Assembly: GCA_027063585.1 (NCBI GenBank)
Contig: JAMORM010000009.1
Span: forward strand, 1 to 12,928
Direction: 5' to 3'
Length of the DNA: 12,928 nucleotides
From: Sulfurimonas sp.
GTDB lineage: Bacteria > Campylobacterota > Campylobacteria > Campylobacterales > Sulfurimonadaceae
Part shown: positions 6,249 to 12,928 of the stretch, in pieces
Numbering within the stretch: position 1 is the first letter of the stretch
Layout: each line of letters begins with the position of its first letter
The notes under the pieces: model-generated
What the model was told of the DNA's origin: nothing
Seen by the model: the letters and a program-made list of their open reading frames with translations, nothing else
Database searches by the model: none
Made by a program: the position numbers and the translations under genes

Positions 6249-9167
6249 TTATTTTGTTAATTGTCGTAACGATAATATGCCTATAGGTTGTTTTAAACCC
6301 ATGGCATAATATTGTGCATACTCATGCGGCTCACAGTTTACTTTTTCTAAATCTTTCAATGTATAGCTCAAATAAATAGGTGTATTCGGGTCTCTCGCAT
6401 CTATTCTTAATATTGCGTCAGTATATGCTTTTTGAGTACCTTTTATATTGTGATGTTTTTTTGCCATAAAAGCCAAAAGATTTTTTTGAGAATCAGGTTT
6501 CCCATCAAATCCATAGCCCTCAATAATCGAACTCTCTAAAGTTATTGCATCTTCAATATCTTCATAAGCATACTTATCAAAAATCTCAAATTTATCAGCA
6601 CTTTCTATTTTACATTGTGCCATCTGAACAAACAAGCTATTACCTCGTAGTGAATTTTTCTTTATCTTTACGCCTCCTTTTTCATCTTTTTTACTATTTG
6701 GAAAACTTTTTGGGTCAAGTATATTCTCATCTATAATTTCTACACTTTTTTTAAGAGCAGAAATTAAATCTTGACGAATAAACTTTTTTGCATTTTCATC
6801 TTTATAAAATGTTTCATAAAGTGTATAGATCTCATTGATAGTATAGCTCTCTTTTCTATTATTGTCTAGAAATTCATACCAAACTTTACTGCTCTGTAAA
6901 GCATCTAAATCTTTTAAAAAATGGGAACTTCCATCTTTTGATTTACCATTTTTTACCCCATCGGTTATAGCGATAGTGTAGACATTTACATCACTATTTT
7001 TACCAAATCTATCAAGCCGTCCCAGTCGTTGTAAAAAATTCTCTGCATGAGTCATCTCACTTATCATCTTGTCACAAGTGATGTTAAGCGATGCCTGTAT
7101 AACGGGACCTGATCTTAACACATCATACTTTTTCGTTCCCTCTTTTTTAAATGCGTCAAATATTTCATCAAAAAGATGTTTTTTATCTTTTGGTATAAAT
7201 TTCGAGTGAAATAAAATAGCATTCTCCTTAGCTTGATGCTCTATAAAACTGCGTTGAGCCATAATGGCTGTATTGCTAATAACAAAAGTATTTTTACTAT
7301 TTTGTTCTAACATCAAAGGATTGGTAGATTCATCTTTGTCATCATACTCTACAAACTCTATTTTATAATCAGAGTTATTAAAACTTTTCATCTCCACCAT
7401 CGCTTCATCATTTAATCGTAAAAATTCTTTAACAAACAAAGGGTTTGGCGTTGCAGAAACAAGTAATGTATTTGGATAGCTTTCATCTGTCTGTTGCATC
7501 TTTTTAGCCTCTATAAGTTCAGCAAAAAGTAGGTTAAAGCCTTGCATATTAATATATTCATGATACTCATCAAATACTACATGAGCATTCATAAAATCCA
7601 TAAAAGTTGTAATATACTTGTGTGTGGTAATACTATTTACTATCTGGTCAATAGTCGTAATAACAATATCAGAACTAAAAAGTTCATTTTCAGGTGTATC
7701 TTCTTTCTCCTCTTTACCATCGACTCTTCGCTTTTTTATCTCACCTGTTACGATCTCAAGCGAGCTGTTAGGTAGATACTCATCACTACCCAAATCAGCA
7801 TAAATTCCTTCACAAACCTGTACTCTTGGACAAACCCAATAAATGCGTTTAGCCGATGTCTTTAATGCCCACTCTAAAGCAATCTTGGTTTTTCCACACC
7901 CTGCTGAACCTTTAAGCACTCCTATATTTATCTCTTCATCGGCTAACTCTTGGGCTACCTTTTTTTGCTCTTTATTTCGTTCACTATTTGGATATCTATT
8001 TTCAAAACCATCAAGGCAATCTTTTATTTGAGAAGATAATCCTCTATCTTGATGTAAAGCTCTATCCATCAAACTCTCTAATGTTTTATTGTCAATATAA
8101 CTTTCTAGCTCTTTTGCAGTAAGCCCAGAAACAAGTCTATCTGCTGTTACAATAGCTGTTCTAGCTATCGCATTTTTTGCGTTTATACCAATATTGAGTT
8201 TATAGCCCTCTAATTTCTCTTTTAAAGAGTAACGTTTATATTTTGGTAAATCAATACCTTCTAATTTTTCCTCAATATCATCAAAACGAGGGATTTTTAT
8301 TGTACTTATTTTTAAATCTATCTCATCATAACTATTGGAAAGCTCATCTATGCTCGCAAAAATACCTTTTAGATTATCAATCGTATCACTATAGATCTTT
8401 TCAAAATTACTCATTTTATTGAAAATACCCACTACACCTTTTATTTCATATTTTTTACCTCGTAAAGGTTTAGCATGATGCCAATAAACAGCGTGTTTTA
8501 TAATGTCTAAAGTTTTAGTATTGTTCAATATATTAGCATCAAATAGTATTTCACACAAAAGTAAAGAAAATTCATTATGACGAGGATATTTTTGCCATGA
8601 GAATTTACCTGTTTTTTTATCAATATGCTCTCCTTCTTCAGGAATCTCTTTAAACTTCTTATTTAGTTTTATCCAATCTTGAAAACCAATATCTATCTTC
8701 CCTATATCATGCCAACACCCTGCTATATATACAACTTCTCCTAATTTATCATCAGGCACTATCTTCTCAAATAAGCACTTTGCCACATAACCCACAGCAA
8801 AAAGATGTTGGTCTAGCCGTTGTCCATTTGTATTTGCATATATCTTACCTATCATTATCTCTTTCTCCCCTATAAATCTTTTGGTCACTCCATAATGCAC
8901 AGGAACAACACCATTTTCATCAAATTCATCTCTGTTTCCGACAACCCATAAAAAATCACTTCTACTTCTACTGCGTATCCAATGACAACTCACAGCCGTA
9001 CTCTTTGAAGCTGTCTTTCTAAGTAATTTTTGCACAGCATTCAAACCCTCTTTTGTTATAATAGTTTGCCAGGTATTACTGCCTATTCTATTGGCAAAAG
9101 AATCTAAAATTCTTCTTGTTTTTTTGAGTGCATTTTTTTCACATTGGGAGATAAATGTCACCATCAT
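6249..9167 (-). CDS. cas3: Cas2-Cas3 fusion, type I-F nuclease-helicase
   Basis: A 972-residue fusion used in both adaptation and interference. Residues 1-80 are a Cas2 domain ([20 protein letters not shown], then [19 protein letters not shown] at 52-70). The HD nuclease domain follows, with H121, CWHDIGK (H153, D154), H197 and H230/H231 as likely metal ligands. The helicase core has Walker [11 protein letters not shown] (419-428), motif II DEYH (533-536), motif III SATP (571-574) and motif [12 protein letters not shown] (713-722), then a C-terminal domain. All catalytic motifs seem intact. The start overlaps the cas1 stop by 4 bp (ATGA); a second ATG follows at once and either could serve. 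Cas2-Cas3 fusion is the hallmark of type I-F, and cleavage would need recruitment by the Cas5fv/Cas7fv complex. Confidence 0.96.
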   Translation of the reverse strand: MMVTFISQCEKNALKKTRRILDSFANRIGSNTWQTIITKEGLNAVQKLLRKTASKSTAVSCHWIRSRSRSDFLWVVGNRDEFDENGVVPVHYGVTKRFIGEKEIMIGKIYANTNGQRLDQHLFAVGYVAKCLFEKIVPDDKLGEVVYIAGCWHDIGKIDIGFQDWIKLNKKFKEIPEEGEHIDKKTGKFSWQKYPRHNEFSLLLCEILFDANILNNTKTLDIIKHAVYWHHAKPLRGKKYEIKGVVGIFNKMSNFEKIYSDTIDNLKGIFASIDELSNSYDEIDLKISTIKIPRFDDIEEKLEGIDLPKYKRYSLKEKLEGYKLNIGINAKNAIARTAIVTADRLVSGLTAKELESYIDNKTLESLMDRALHQDRGLSSQIKDCLDGFENRYPNSERNKEQKKVAQELADEEINIGVLKGSAGCGKTKIALEWALKTSAKRIYWVCPRVQVCEGIYADLGSDEYLPNSSLEIVTGEIKKRRVDGKEEKEDTPENELFSSDIVITTIDQIVNSITTHKYITTFMDFMNAHVVFDEYHEYINMQGFNLLFAELIEAKKMQQTDESYPNTLLVSATPNPLFVKEFLRLNDEAMVEMKSFNNSDYKIEFVEYDDKDESTNPLMLEQNSKNTFVISNTAIMAQRSFIEHQAKENAILFHSKFIPKDKKHLFDEIFDAFKKEGTKKYDVLRSGPVIQASLNITCDKMISEMTHAENFLQRLGRLDRFGKNSDVNVYTIAITDGVKNGKSKDGSSHFLKDLDALQSSKVWYEFLDNNRKESYTINEIYTLYETFYKDENAKKFIRQDLISALKKSVEIIDENILDPKSFPNSKKDEKGGVKIKKNSLRGNSLFVQMAQCKIESADKFEIFDKYAYEDIEDAITLESSIIEGYGFDGKPDSQKNLLAFMAKKHHNIKGTQKAYTDAILRIDARDPNTPIYLSYTLKDLEKVNCEPHEYAQYYAMGLKQPIGILSLRQLTK

Positions 9168-10129
9168 AGTGATGACTTAATATAATAAAGGGAAGCATTT
9201 TGTACTTCATTAAACATAAAATCTAAAGCTTTATGTTCAACAAAAGTCTGTAGGCATTGAGAACGAAACTCTTTTTCACTCTGTTTTTCTTTTGCACAGA
9301 TAAAAGCCCAAGGTAAAATAAGTGCATCTTTAACAAGATCAGCTACATCAAATACCAATGCGCCTCTTCTCGTTTTTCCGTGCATTACTGCAAAACCATG
9401 TGAAATACCAAGAACCCACAATGTTGTAGCACCCAAGCCATAGGCTAAATAATTTCCATGATCCAAAAAAGCATTAGCACCTTCTGCTTTAGAATGTTCA
9501 CGAATGAAACCCAATTGATTAGTCTTTTTCGCTGCATATTTATAAAGTTTTTTAGTAAGATCTGCTTCAATTTGTAGTAGTTTTCCCACACTATGGGCAT
9601 TAACTATATTTTCTAATGATTTGTCAAACTCATTTTTCAATTCTGCTATATTAAAACCTTCAAGTTTTAATTCTCTATCTTTTGCCCAGACTTTTTGTAT
9701 AAAAGTTATTCTCGCTATTTGAAAACGTTTTGCTGTATCTAATCTCTTTGTTTCATCAAACCAAAACTGCATCCAACCTTGAATATATTCTGTCGGTCTA
9801 TATTCGCTTTGAGGTGTAAACCATTCAATCTCGGTTGCCATTAAAAGAGGAGTTGCTCCACCTCCGCTAAAACCGACGAGAACACCTGCCTGAGCAAGCA
9901 TTCTCATTGCTGCCTGAGTTATAGACGTACCCGTTCCTAGTAGTAAGCATGTAGTATTTGCAATAGGAATATTCCAATACTGATATTCTTTTTCATTTTC
10001 ACTAAGATAAAGTACTCGTCCGTCTTTTTGTACTACACGACACATTTCTAGGTAATATATATTTGCTCTTTTAGAGTGTAAAATAGCTTTTAAGTCTGTT
10101 AAAGATTCCATAATAGAAAATGATAACAT
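9164..10129 (-). CDS. cas1: Cas1, type I-F spacer integrase
   Basis: Integrates new spacers at the leader end of the array in complex with Cas2-3. The N-terminal LKAILHSKRANIYYLE, IPIANTTCLLLGTGTSITQAA (55-74) and TPQSEYRPTEYIQ (105-117) are typical of the I-F Cas1 branch. The metal ligands are present: E188 (LLQIEAD), H250 (GISHGFAVMHG) and D261/D264 (VFDVADLVKD). Length is 321 residues from the first ATG. The internal ATG at 10111 (residue 7, MESLTDLK) gives an N-terminus nearer the family norm, and neither start has a clear Shine-Dalgarno. It is the first gene of the operon, with only 63 bp between it and the tRNA-Ser 3' end. I see no strong promoter in that gap, so low-level reading from the tRNA promoter is possible. 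Confidence 0.96.
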   Translation of the reverse strand: MLSFSIMESLTDLKAILHSKRANIYYLEMCRVVQKDGRVLYLSENEKEYQYWNIPIANTTCLLLGTGTSITQAAMRMLAQAGVLVGFSGGGATPLLMATEIEWFTPQSEYRPTEYIQGWMQFWFDETKRLDTAKRFQIARITFIQKVWAKDRELKLEGFNIAELKNEFDKSLENIVNAHSVGKLLQIEADLTKKLYKYAAKKTNQLGFIREHSKAEGANAFLDHGNYLAYGLGATTLWVLGISHGFAVMHGKTRRGALVFDVADLVKDALILPWAFICAKEKQSEKEFRSQCLQTFVEHKALDFMFNEVQNASLYYIKSSL

Positions 10130-10192
10130 ATTTTGTTAAAAAAACATCAAGCTACATTAATAAAAATTTAATTGGAGAAAGAATTCTTCAAG

Positions 10193-10282
10193 TGGTGGAC
10201 GAGGAGAGATTCGAACTCTCGGTACAGTTACCCATACGCATCCTTAGCAGGGATGTGGTTTCAGCCACTCACCCACTCGTCC
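10193..10282 (-). tRNA. serX: tRNA-Ser (anticodon GCU), CCA encoded
   Basis: The minus strand folds as a long-variable-arm tRNA. Acceptor arms GGACGAG/CTCGTCC pair fully. The anticodon stem CATCC/GGATG holds the loop CTGCTAA with anticodon GCT. A long variable arm (TATGGGTAACTGTA region) precedes the T arm GAGAGTTCGAATCTCTC. The gene ends ACCA, so the CCA tail is encoded and the discriminator base reads A. It decodes AGC/AGU serine codons. The symbol is only a placeholder. The cas operon begins 63 bp downstream on the same strand. Confidence 0.95.
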
Positions 10283-10296
10283 TTTTGAAGACCGAG

Positions 10297-10302
10297 ATTA
10301 TA
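10297..10302 (-). promoter_or_regulatory. -10 box of the tRNA-Ser promoter
   Basis: A perfect TATAAT on the minus strand (context ACTATAATCTCG) lies 14 bases before the tRNA 5' end, a spacing that fits a very short 5' leader removed by RNase P. The -35 region is not recognisable. Confidence 0.6.
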
Positions 10303-10353
10303 GTACTGTTTTCATAATATCTAGCTTAAAGTTATAGTTTTTTTATTTTGTTG

Positions 10354-10359
10354 TATAAT
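10354..10359 (+). promoter_or_regulatory. -10 box of the LapG-like protease promoter
   Basis: TGTATAAT, an extended -10 box, lies about 25 bases upstream of the ATG at 10385 and is preceded by a T-rich tract. AGGAGAGG just before the ATG is a strong ribosome binding site and fixes that start. The roughly 100-bp gap shared with the tRNA-Ser promoter on the other strand makes this a divergent promoter region. Confidence 0.6.
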
Positions 10360-10384
10360 ACATAATAAAGTACGAGGAGAGGAT

Positions 10385-10981
10385 ATGAAAAAACTACTTT
10401 TTTATCTTAGTATTTGTATTTTCATATATGCAGATACTTATCCCTCTTTTACACAGCAAGAACTTAAAAAAAGTAATATTGCCGACTATGTCAATACTCT
10501 TGTAAAATACAAAAAGCTCTCAAAAACACAACAACTACGGCAGATAAATTTTTATCTCAACCAGATGCTTCCACAATACGATGTCATCACACAACATAAA
10601 GAAGATCAATGGGCAACACCAAAAGAATTTTTAAATCTCGGCTATGGAGACTGTGAGGACTATGTGCTAATTAAATATTATTCACTTATAAAACTCGGTT
10701 TTGATGAAAGAAAACTTTTTTTAACCTTAGTAAAAGAGCATTATTCTGGCGGTTATCATATGGTTTTAAGTTATTTCAACAAAAAAGGTCTGCCACCACT
10801 TGTGCTTGACAATTTAAGTTACAAAATTTTGGATTTAAACAAAAGAAAAGACCTAACACCTCTCCTTTTTATCAACAGTACAGGTGTTTACAAGACAAAT
10901 AAGTACTATAGACTTAAAAAAGTTGCAGACAAATACAAAGAATTTGAAGAAGTTCAACATAAAGTCAAACAAAATTTTTAA
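10385..10981 (+). CDS. Secreted transglutaminase-like cysteine protease, LapG family
   Basis: The 198-residue protein opens with a short signal peptide (MKKLLFYLSICIFIYA, likely cut before D17), so it should act in the periplasm. The core motif of bacterial transglutaminase-like cysteine proteinases is clear: QWATPKEFL then GYGDCEDYV with catalytic C90, GGYHMVL with H125 and VLDNL with D142. The best-known member, LapG, cuts the N-terminus of a giant surface adhesin to release biofilm cells and is held in check by the c-di-GMP receptor LapD. No adhesin or LapD gene lies nearby, so target and control are unknown. The C-terminal tail (about 175-198) is strongly charged. The gene runs toward pyrF and their stop codons overlap by 2 bases, so no terminator separates them. 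Confidence 0.85.
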   Translation: MKKLLFYLSICIFIYADTYPSFTQQELKKSNIADYVNTLVKYKKLSKTQQLRQINFYLNQMLPQYDVITQHKEDQWATPKEFLNLGYGDCEDYVLIKYYSLIKLGFDERKLFLTLVKEHYSGGYHMVLSYFNKKGLPPLVLDNLSYKILDLNKRKDLTPLLFINSTGVYKTNKYYRLKKVADKYKEFEEVQHKVKQNF

Positions 10982-11661
10982 ATCAATGCTAATATTTTCG
11001 AAACAACTGCAGCAGGATTCTCAGCCTGATAAATAGGACGTCCTACGACTATAAAATCTACAAGTGCCTCTTTTGCATAGGCAACATCTGCAACTCTTTT
11101 TTGATCGCCTGCATCTTCACCAAAAGGACGAATTCCAGGTGTTAGTGTCATAAAATCTGCACTTGTAATCTTTTTAATAGATGCAGACTCAAAAGCCGAA
11201 CAAACTACACCGTCAAGCCCGCTTTGCATCGCATCTTTTGCAAATTGGTCAGCTTTTGTAGCTATATCACTTGCGTAAACCTCTTGAAACTCTTCTTCAC
11301 TAAAAGATGTAAGAGCTGTTACGGCCAAAACAAGTGGGCGCTTCTCATATTTTTCTAAGCGTTGCATTACAGTTTTCATAGCACGTTTTCCGGCACTTGC
11401 ATGGACATTAAACATATCAACACCAAGTCCCATTATTGACTCGGCAGCATCTGCCATAGTATTTGGTATGTCATACAGTTTAAGGTCTAAAAATATTTTA
11501 AAATCAGGGTTAATTTGCTTGATGGCTTTTAAAAAATCTTCACCATCACGAATGTAAGTACGAAGTCCGACTTTAAGCCAGACATCATACTCTTTTATTT
11601 TTTGTATCAGTGCTAAATTTTCTTCTTTTGTAGGTAAATCAAGGGCAACGCATAATTCCAT
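10978..11661 (-). CDS. pyrF: Orotidine 5'-phosphate decarboxylase
   Basis: Catalyses the last step of de novo UMP synthesis, OMP to UMP plus CO2, in the cytoplasm as a dimer. The 227-residue protein is full length for the bacterial group 1 enzyme. CVALDLP (4-10) opens the barrel, and the catalytic Lys-Asp-Lys-Asp set is visible as K30, then D59, K61 and D64 in FLDLKLYDIPNT. Phosphate-binding PGIRP (175-179) and VVGRPI (205-210) are at the C-terminus. The start is 28 bp after the acs stop with only a weak AAAGAG ribosome site. A TATAAT overlaps the acs stop codon, so pyrF may have its own promoter as well as read-through. No other pyrimidine genes lie alongside. Confidence 0.97.
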   Translation of the reverse strand: MELCVALDLPTKEENLALIQKIKEYDVWLKVGLRTYIRDGEDFLKAIKQINPDFKIFLDLKLYDIPNTMADAAESIMGLGVDMFNVHASAGKRAMKTVMQRLEKYEKRPLVLAVTALTSFSEEEFQEVYASDIATKADQFAKDAMQSGLDGVVCSAFESASIKKITSADFMTLTPGIRPFGEDAGDQKRVADVAYAKEALVDFIVVGRPIYQAENPAAVVSKILALI

Positions 11662-11688
11662 ACTGACTCTTTATAGTTTATTTATGAA

Positions 11689-11694
11689 ATTATA
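11689..11694 (-). promoter_or_regulatory. Possible -10 box of a pyrF promoter inside the acs stop region
   Basis: TATAAT on the minus strand overlaps the acs TAA and lies about 28 bases before the pyrF ATG, in the context TGTTATAATTT. Transcription would begin near 11682. The acs coding constraint is slight here, which leaves room for a true promoter, but TAA in an AT-rich genome makes chance matches common. Confidence 0.35.
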
Positions 11695-12928
11695 ACATAC
11701 ATGATTGCACAATACTTTGTATTTTTGCAACAATACTAGGATCTTCCAGAGTAGAAATATCTTGAGTAATTTCCTCGCCTTTTGCGATCGAGCGAAGAAT
11801 TCTTCTCATAATTTTCCCACTTCTTGTTTTAGGTAATCCCGGTATAAAAACCATATCATCACAAAGAGCAATATTTCCTATCTCTTTTTTAATGATACTA
11901 TTGATGGCTTTTACTTCTTCTACCTCATCGGCAATACCTTCATCTGATTTGAGTACAACATATGCAAAAATGCCTTCACCTTTAAGTTCATGCGGTTTAC
12001 CTACAACGGCAACCTCAGCAACATTAGGATGTTTTTTAATAGCTGCTTCAATTTCAGCAGTGCCCATTCTATGACCGCTTACATTAATAACATCATCCGT
12101 ACGACCGGTAATTGTAATATATCCGTCTTCGTCATAAATAGCACCATCACCCGTAAAGTAAACAGGTTTACCCTCTTTTTTCACATCACCAAAGTAAGAT
12201 TTCACAAATCGCTCTTCATCTCCCCAAACACCACGAATCATTGAAGGCCAAGGACGTGTTACACACATGTAACCGCCTTCTCCAACTTCAACTTTTTCAC
12301 CACTCAGAGGGTCTAAAATCTCTGCCATAATTCCAGGAAGAGGGAATGTCGCACATCCCGGTTTAATAGGTGTTGCCCCTGGAAGCGGAGAAACTATATG
12401 CCCTCCTGTTTCAGTTTGCCAGTAGGTATCAACAATAGCGCATTTACTGCCACCTACCTCTTCATAGTACCATTTCCAAGCCGGCGGATCAATCGGCTCA
12501 CCCACAGTTCCAAGAACTTTCAAGCTACTAAGATCATATTTAGCCGGTTCATCTTCACCCATTTTATGAAGTACACGAATGGCAGTAGGTGCAGTATAAA
12601 ACTGATTAATTTTATACTCTTCGACCATTTTCCAAGGACGCCCTGCATCAGGATAGGTAGGCACACCCTCAAACATTACTGTTGTTGCACCCATAGCAAG
12701 AGGACCGTAAACTATATAAGTATGCCCTGTAATCCAACCAACATCGGCAGTACACCAGTATGTATCATTCTCTTTTACATCAAATACCCATTCCATAGTC
12801 ATTTGTGCCCAAAGAATATATCCCGCAGAGTTATGTTGCACCCCTTTTGGTTTCCCTGTTGATCCTGAAGTATAAAGCAAGAAGAGAGGATCTTCACTAT
12901 CCATAACTTCAGGTTCACAATGTACATC
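11690..12928 (-). CDS. acs: Acetyl-CoA synthetase, C-terminal part, 5' end outside window
   Basis: AMP-forming enzyme that activates acetate to acetyl-CoA through acetyl-AMP. About 412 codons are present and the frame stays open to the window edge, so the gene starts beyond it; the internal ATG at 12904 is not the start. Full-length Acs is about 650 residues, so roughly the N-terminal third is missing. Visible motifs in order are the P-loop [12 protein letters not shown] (near 12874-12839), [33 protein letters not shown] with the hinge Asp, [15 protein letters not shown], and [11 protein letters not shown] (near 11800-11832), whose SGK lysine is the catalytic one controlled by acetylation in other bacteria. 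All active-site motifs are intact. The C-terminus is complete, ending in SCML. Confidence 0.97.
   Translation of the reverse strand, partial: DVHCEPEVMDSEDPLFLLYTSGSTGKPKGVQHNSAGYILWAQMTMEWVFDVKENDTYWCTADVGWITGHTYIVYGPLAMGATTVMFEGVPTYPDAGRPWKMVEEYKINQFYTAPTAIRVLHKMGEDEPAKYDLSSLKVLGTVGEPIDPPAWKWYYEEVGGSKCAIVDTYWQTETGGHIVSPLPGATPIKPGCATFPLPGIMAEILDPLSGEKVEVGEGGYMCVTRPWPSMIRGVWGDEERFVKSYFGDVKKEGKPVYFTGDGAIYDEDGYITITGRTDDVINVSGHRMGTAEIEAAIKKHPNVAEVAVVGKPHELKGEGIFAYVVLKSDEGIADEVEEVKAINSIIKKEIGNIALCDDMVFIPGLPKTRSGKIMRRILRSIAKGEEITQDISTLEDPSIVAKIQSIVQSCML

Noticed and set aside
4387..8031. Many short plus-strand ORFs opposite the cas genes
   Set aside because: All are antisense to well-supported cas genes, with no family similarity; chance frames in AT-rich DNA.
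3709..10129. Type I-F3 transposon-associated (Tn7-like) CRISPR system
   Set aside because: I-F3 lacks cas1 and cas2-3 and lies with tnsABC/tniQ; here cas1 and cas2-3 are present and no transposition gene is seen.
10177..10190. Palindrome AAGAATTCTT between tRNA-Ser and cas1 as a terminator
   Set aside because: The stem is only 5 bp with no loop and no T-run; it cannot form a terminator hairpin.
10120..10317. 65-codon plus-strand ORF across the tRNA gene
   Set aside because: It runs antisense through the tRNA-Ser gene and has no support.
12398..12862. Plus-strand ORF of 154 codons
   Set aside because: It is antisense to acetyl-CoA synthetase, whose frame has all conserved motifs; the antisense protein looks like nothing known.

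Overview
The window looks like a chromosomal segment of a free-living, low-GC member of the Campylobacterota (Sulfurimonas/Sulfurovum/Arcobacter-like). This rests on the extended MutS form, the LapG-like protease, the AT-rich leaders with TATAAT-type -10 boxes and no clear -35, and general codon bias. The genus is an inference. The centrepiece is a complete type I-F CRISPR-Cas locus of the minimal I-F2 (I-Fv) kind, set between mutS on one side and a tRNA-Ser gene on the other.

Layout. 1-2057 (-): 5' part of a MutS-family gene that runs off the window before its ATPase P-loop; its features fit the MutS7 subfamily. 2058-2224: short spacer with the mutS promoter, an AT-only hairpin and a doubtful 23-codon ORF. 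2225-3573: CRISPR array of 23 identical 28-bp repeats and 22 spacers (21 of 32 bp, one of 33 bp), transcribed on the minus strand. 3574-3708: leader, with a likely terminator for the cas operon followed by a -10 box for the array. 3709-10129 (-): operon cas1, cas2-3, cas7fv, cas5fv, cas6f in transcription order, with junctions that overlap or lie within 13 bp. 10193-10282 (-): tRNA-Ser(GCU) with encoded CCA. 10385-10981 (+): secreted LapG-like cysteine protease. 10978-11661 (-): pyrF. 11690-12928 (-): C-terminal part of acetyl-CoA synthetase, cut by the window edge.

How the genes work together. Cas1 and the Cas2 domain of Cas2-3 acquire spacers. Cas6f cuts the array transcript at the repeat hairpin and stays on the crRNA 3' end. 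Cas7fv forms the backbone along the crRNA, and Cas5fv caps the 5' handle and takes over PAM recognition. Cas2-3 then nicks and degrades the target. No gene for Cas8f (Csy1) or a small subunit is present, and there is no room for one. The set is therefore self-contained and should be able to both adapt and interfere. The flanking genes (mutS, tRNA-Ser, pyrF, acs) are housekeeping genes with no functional link to CRISPR.
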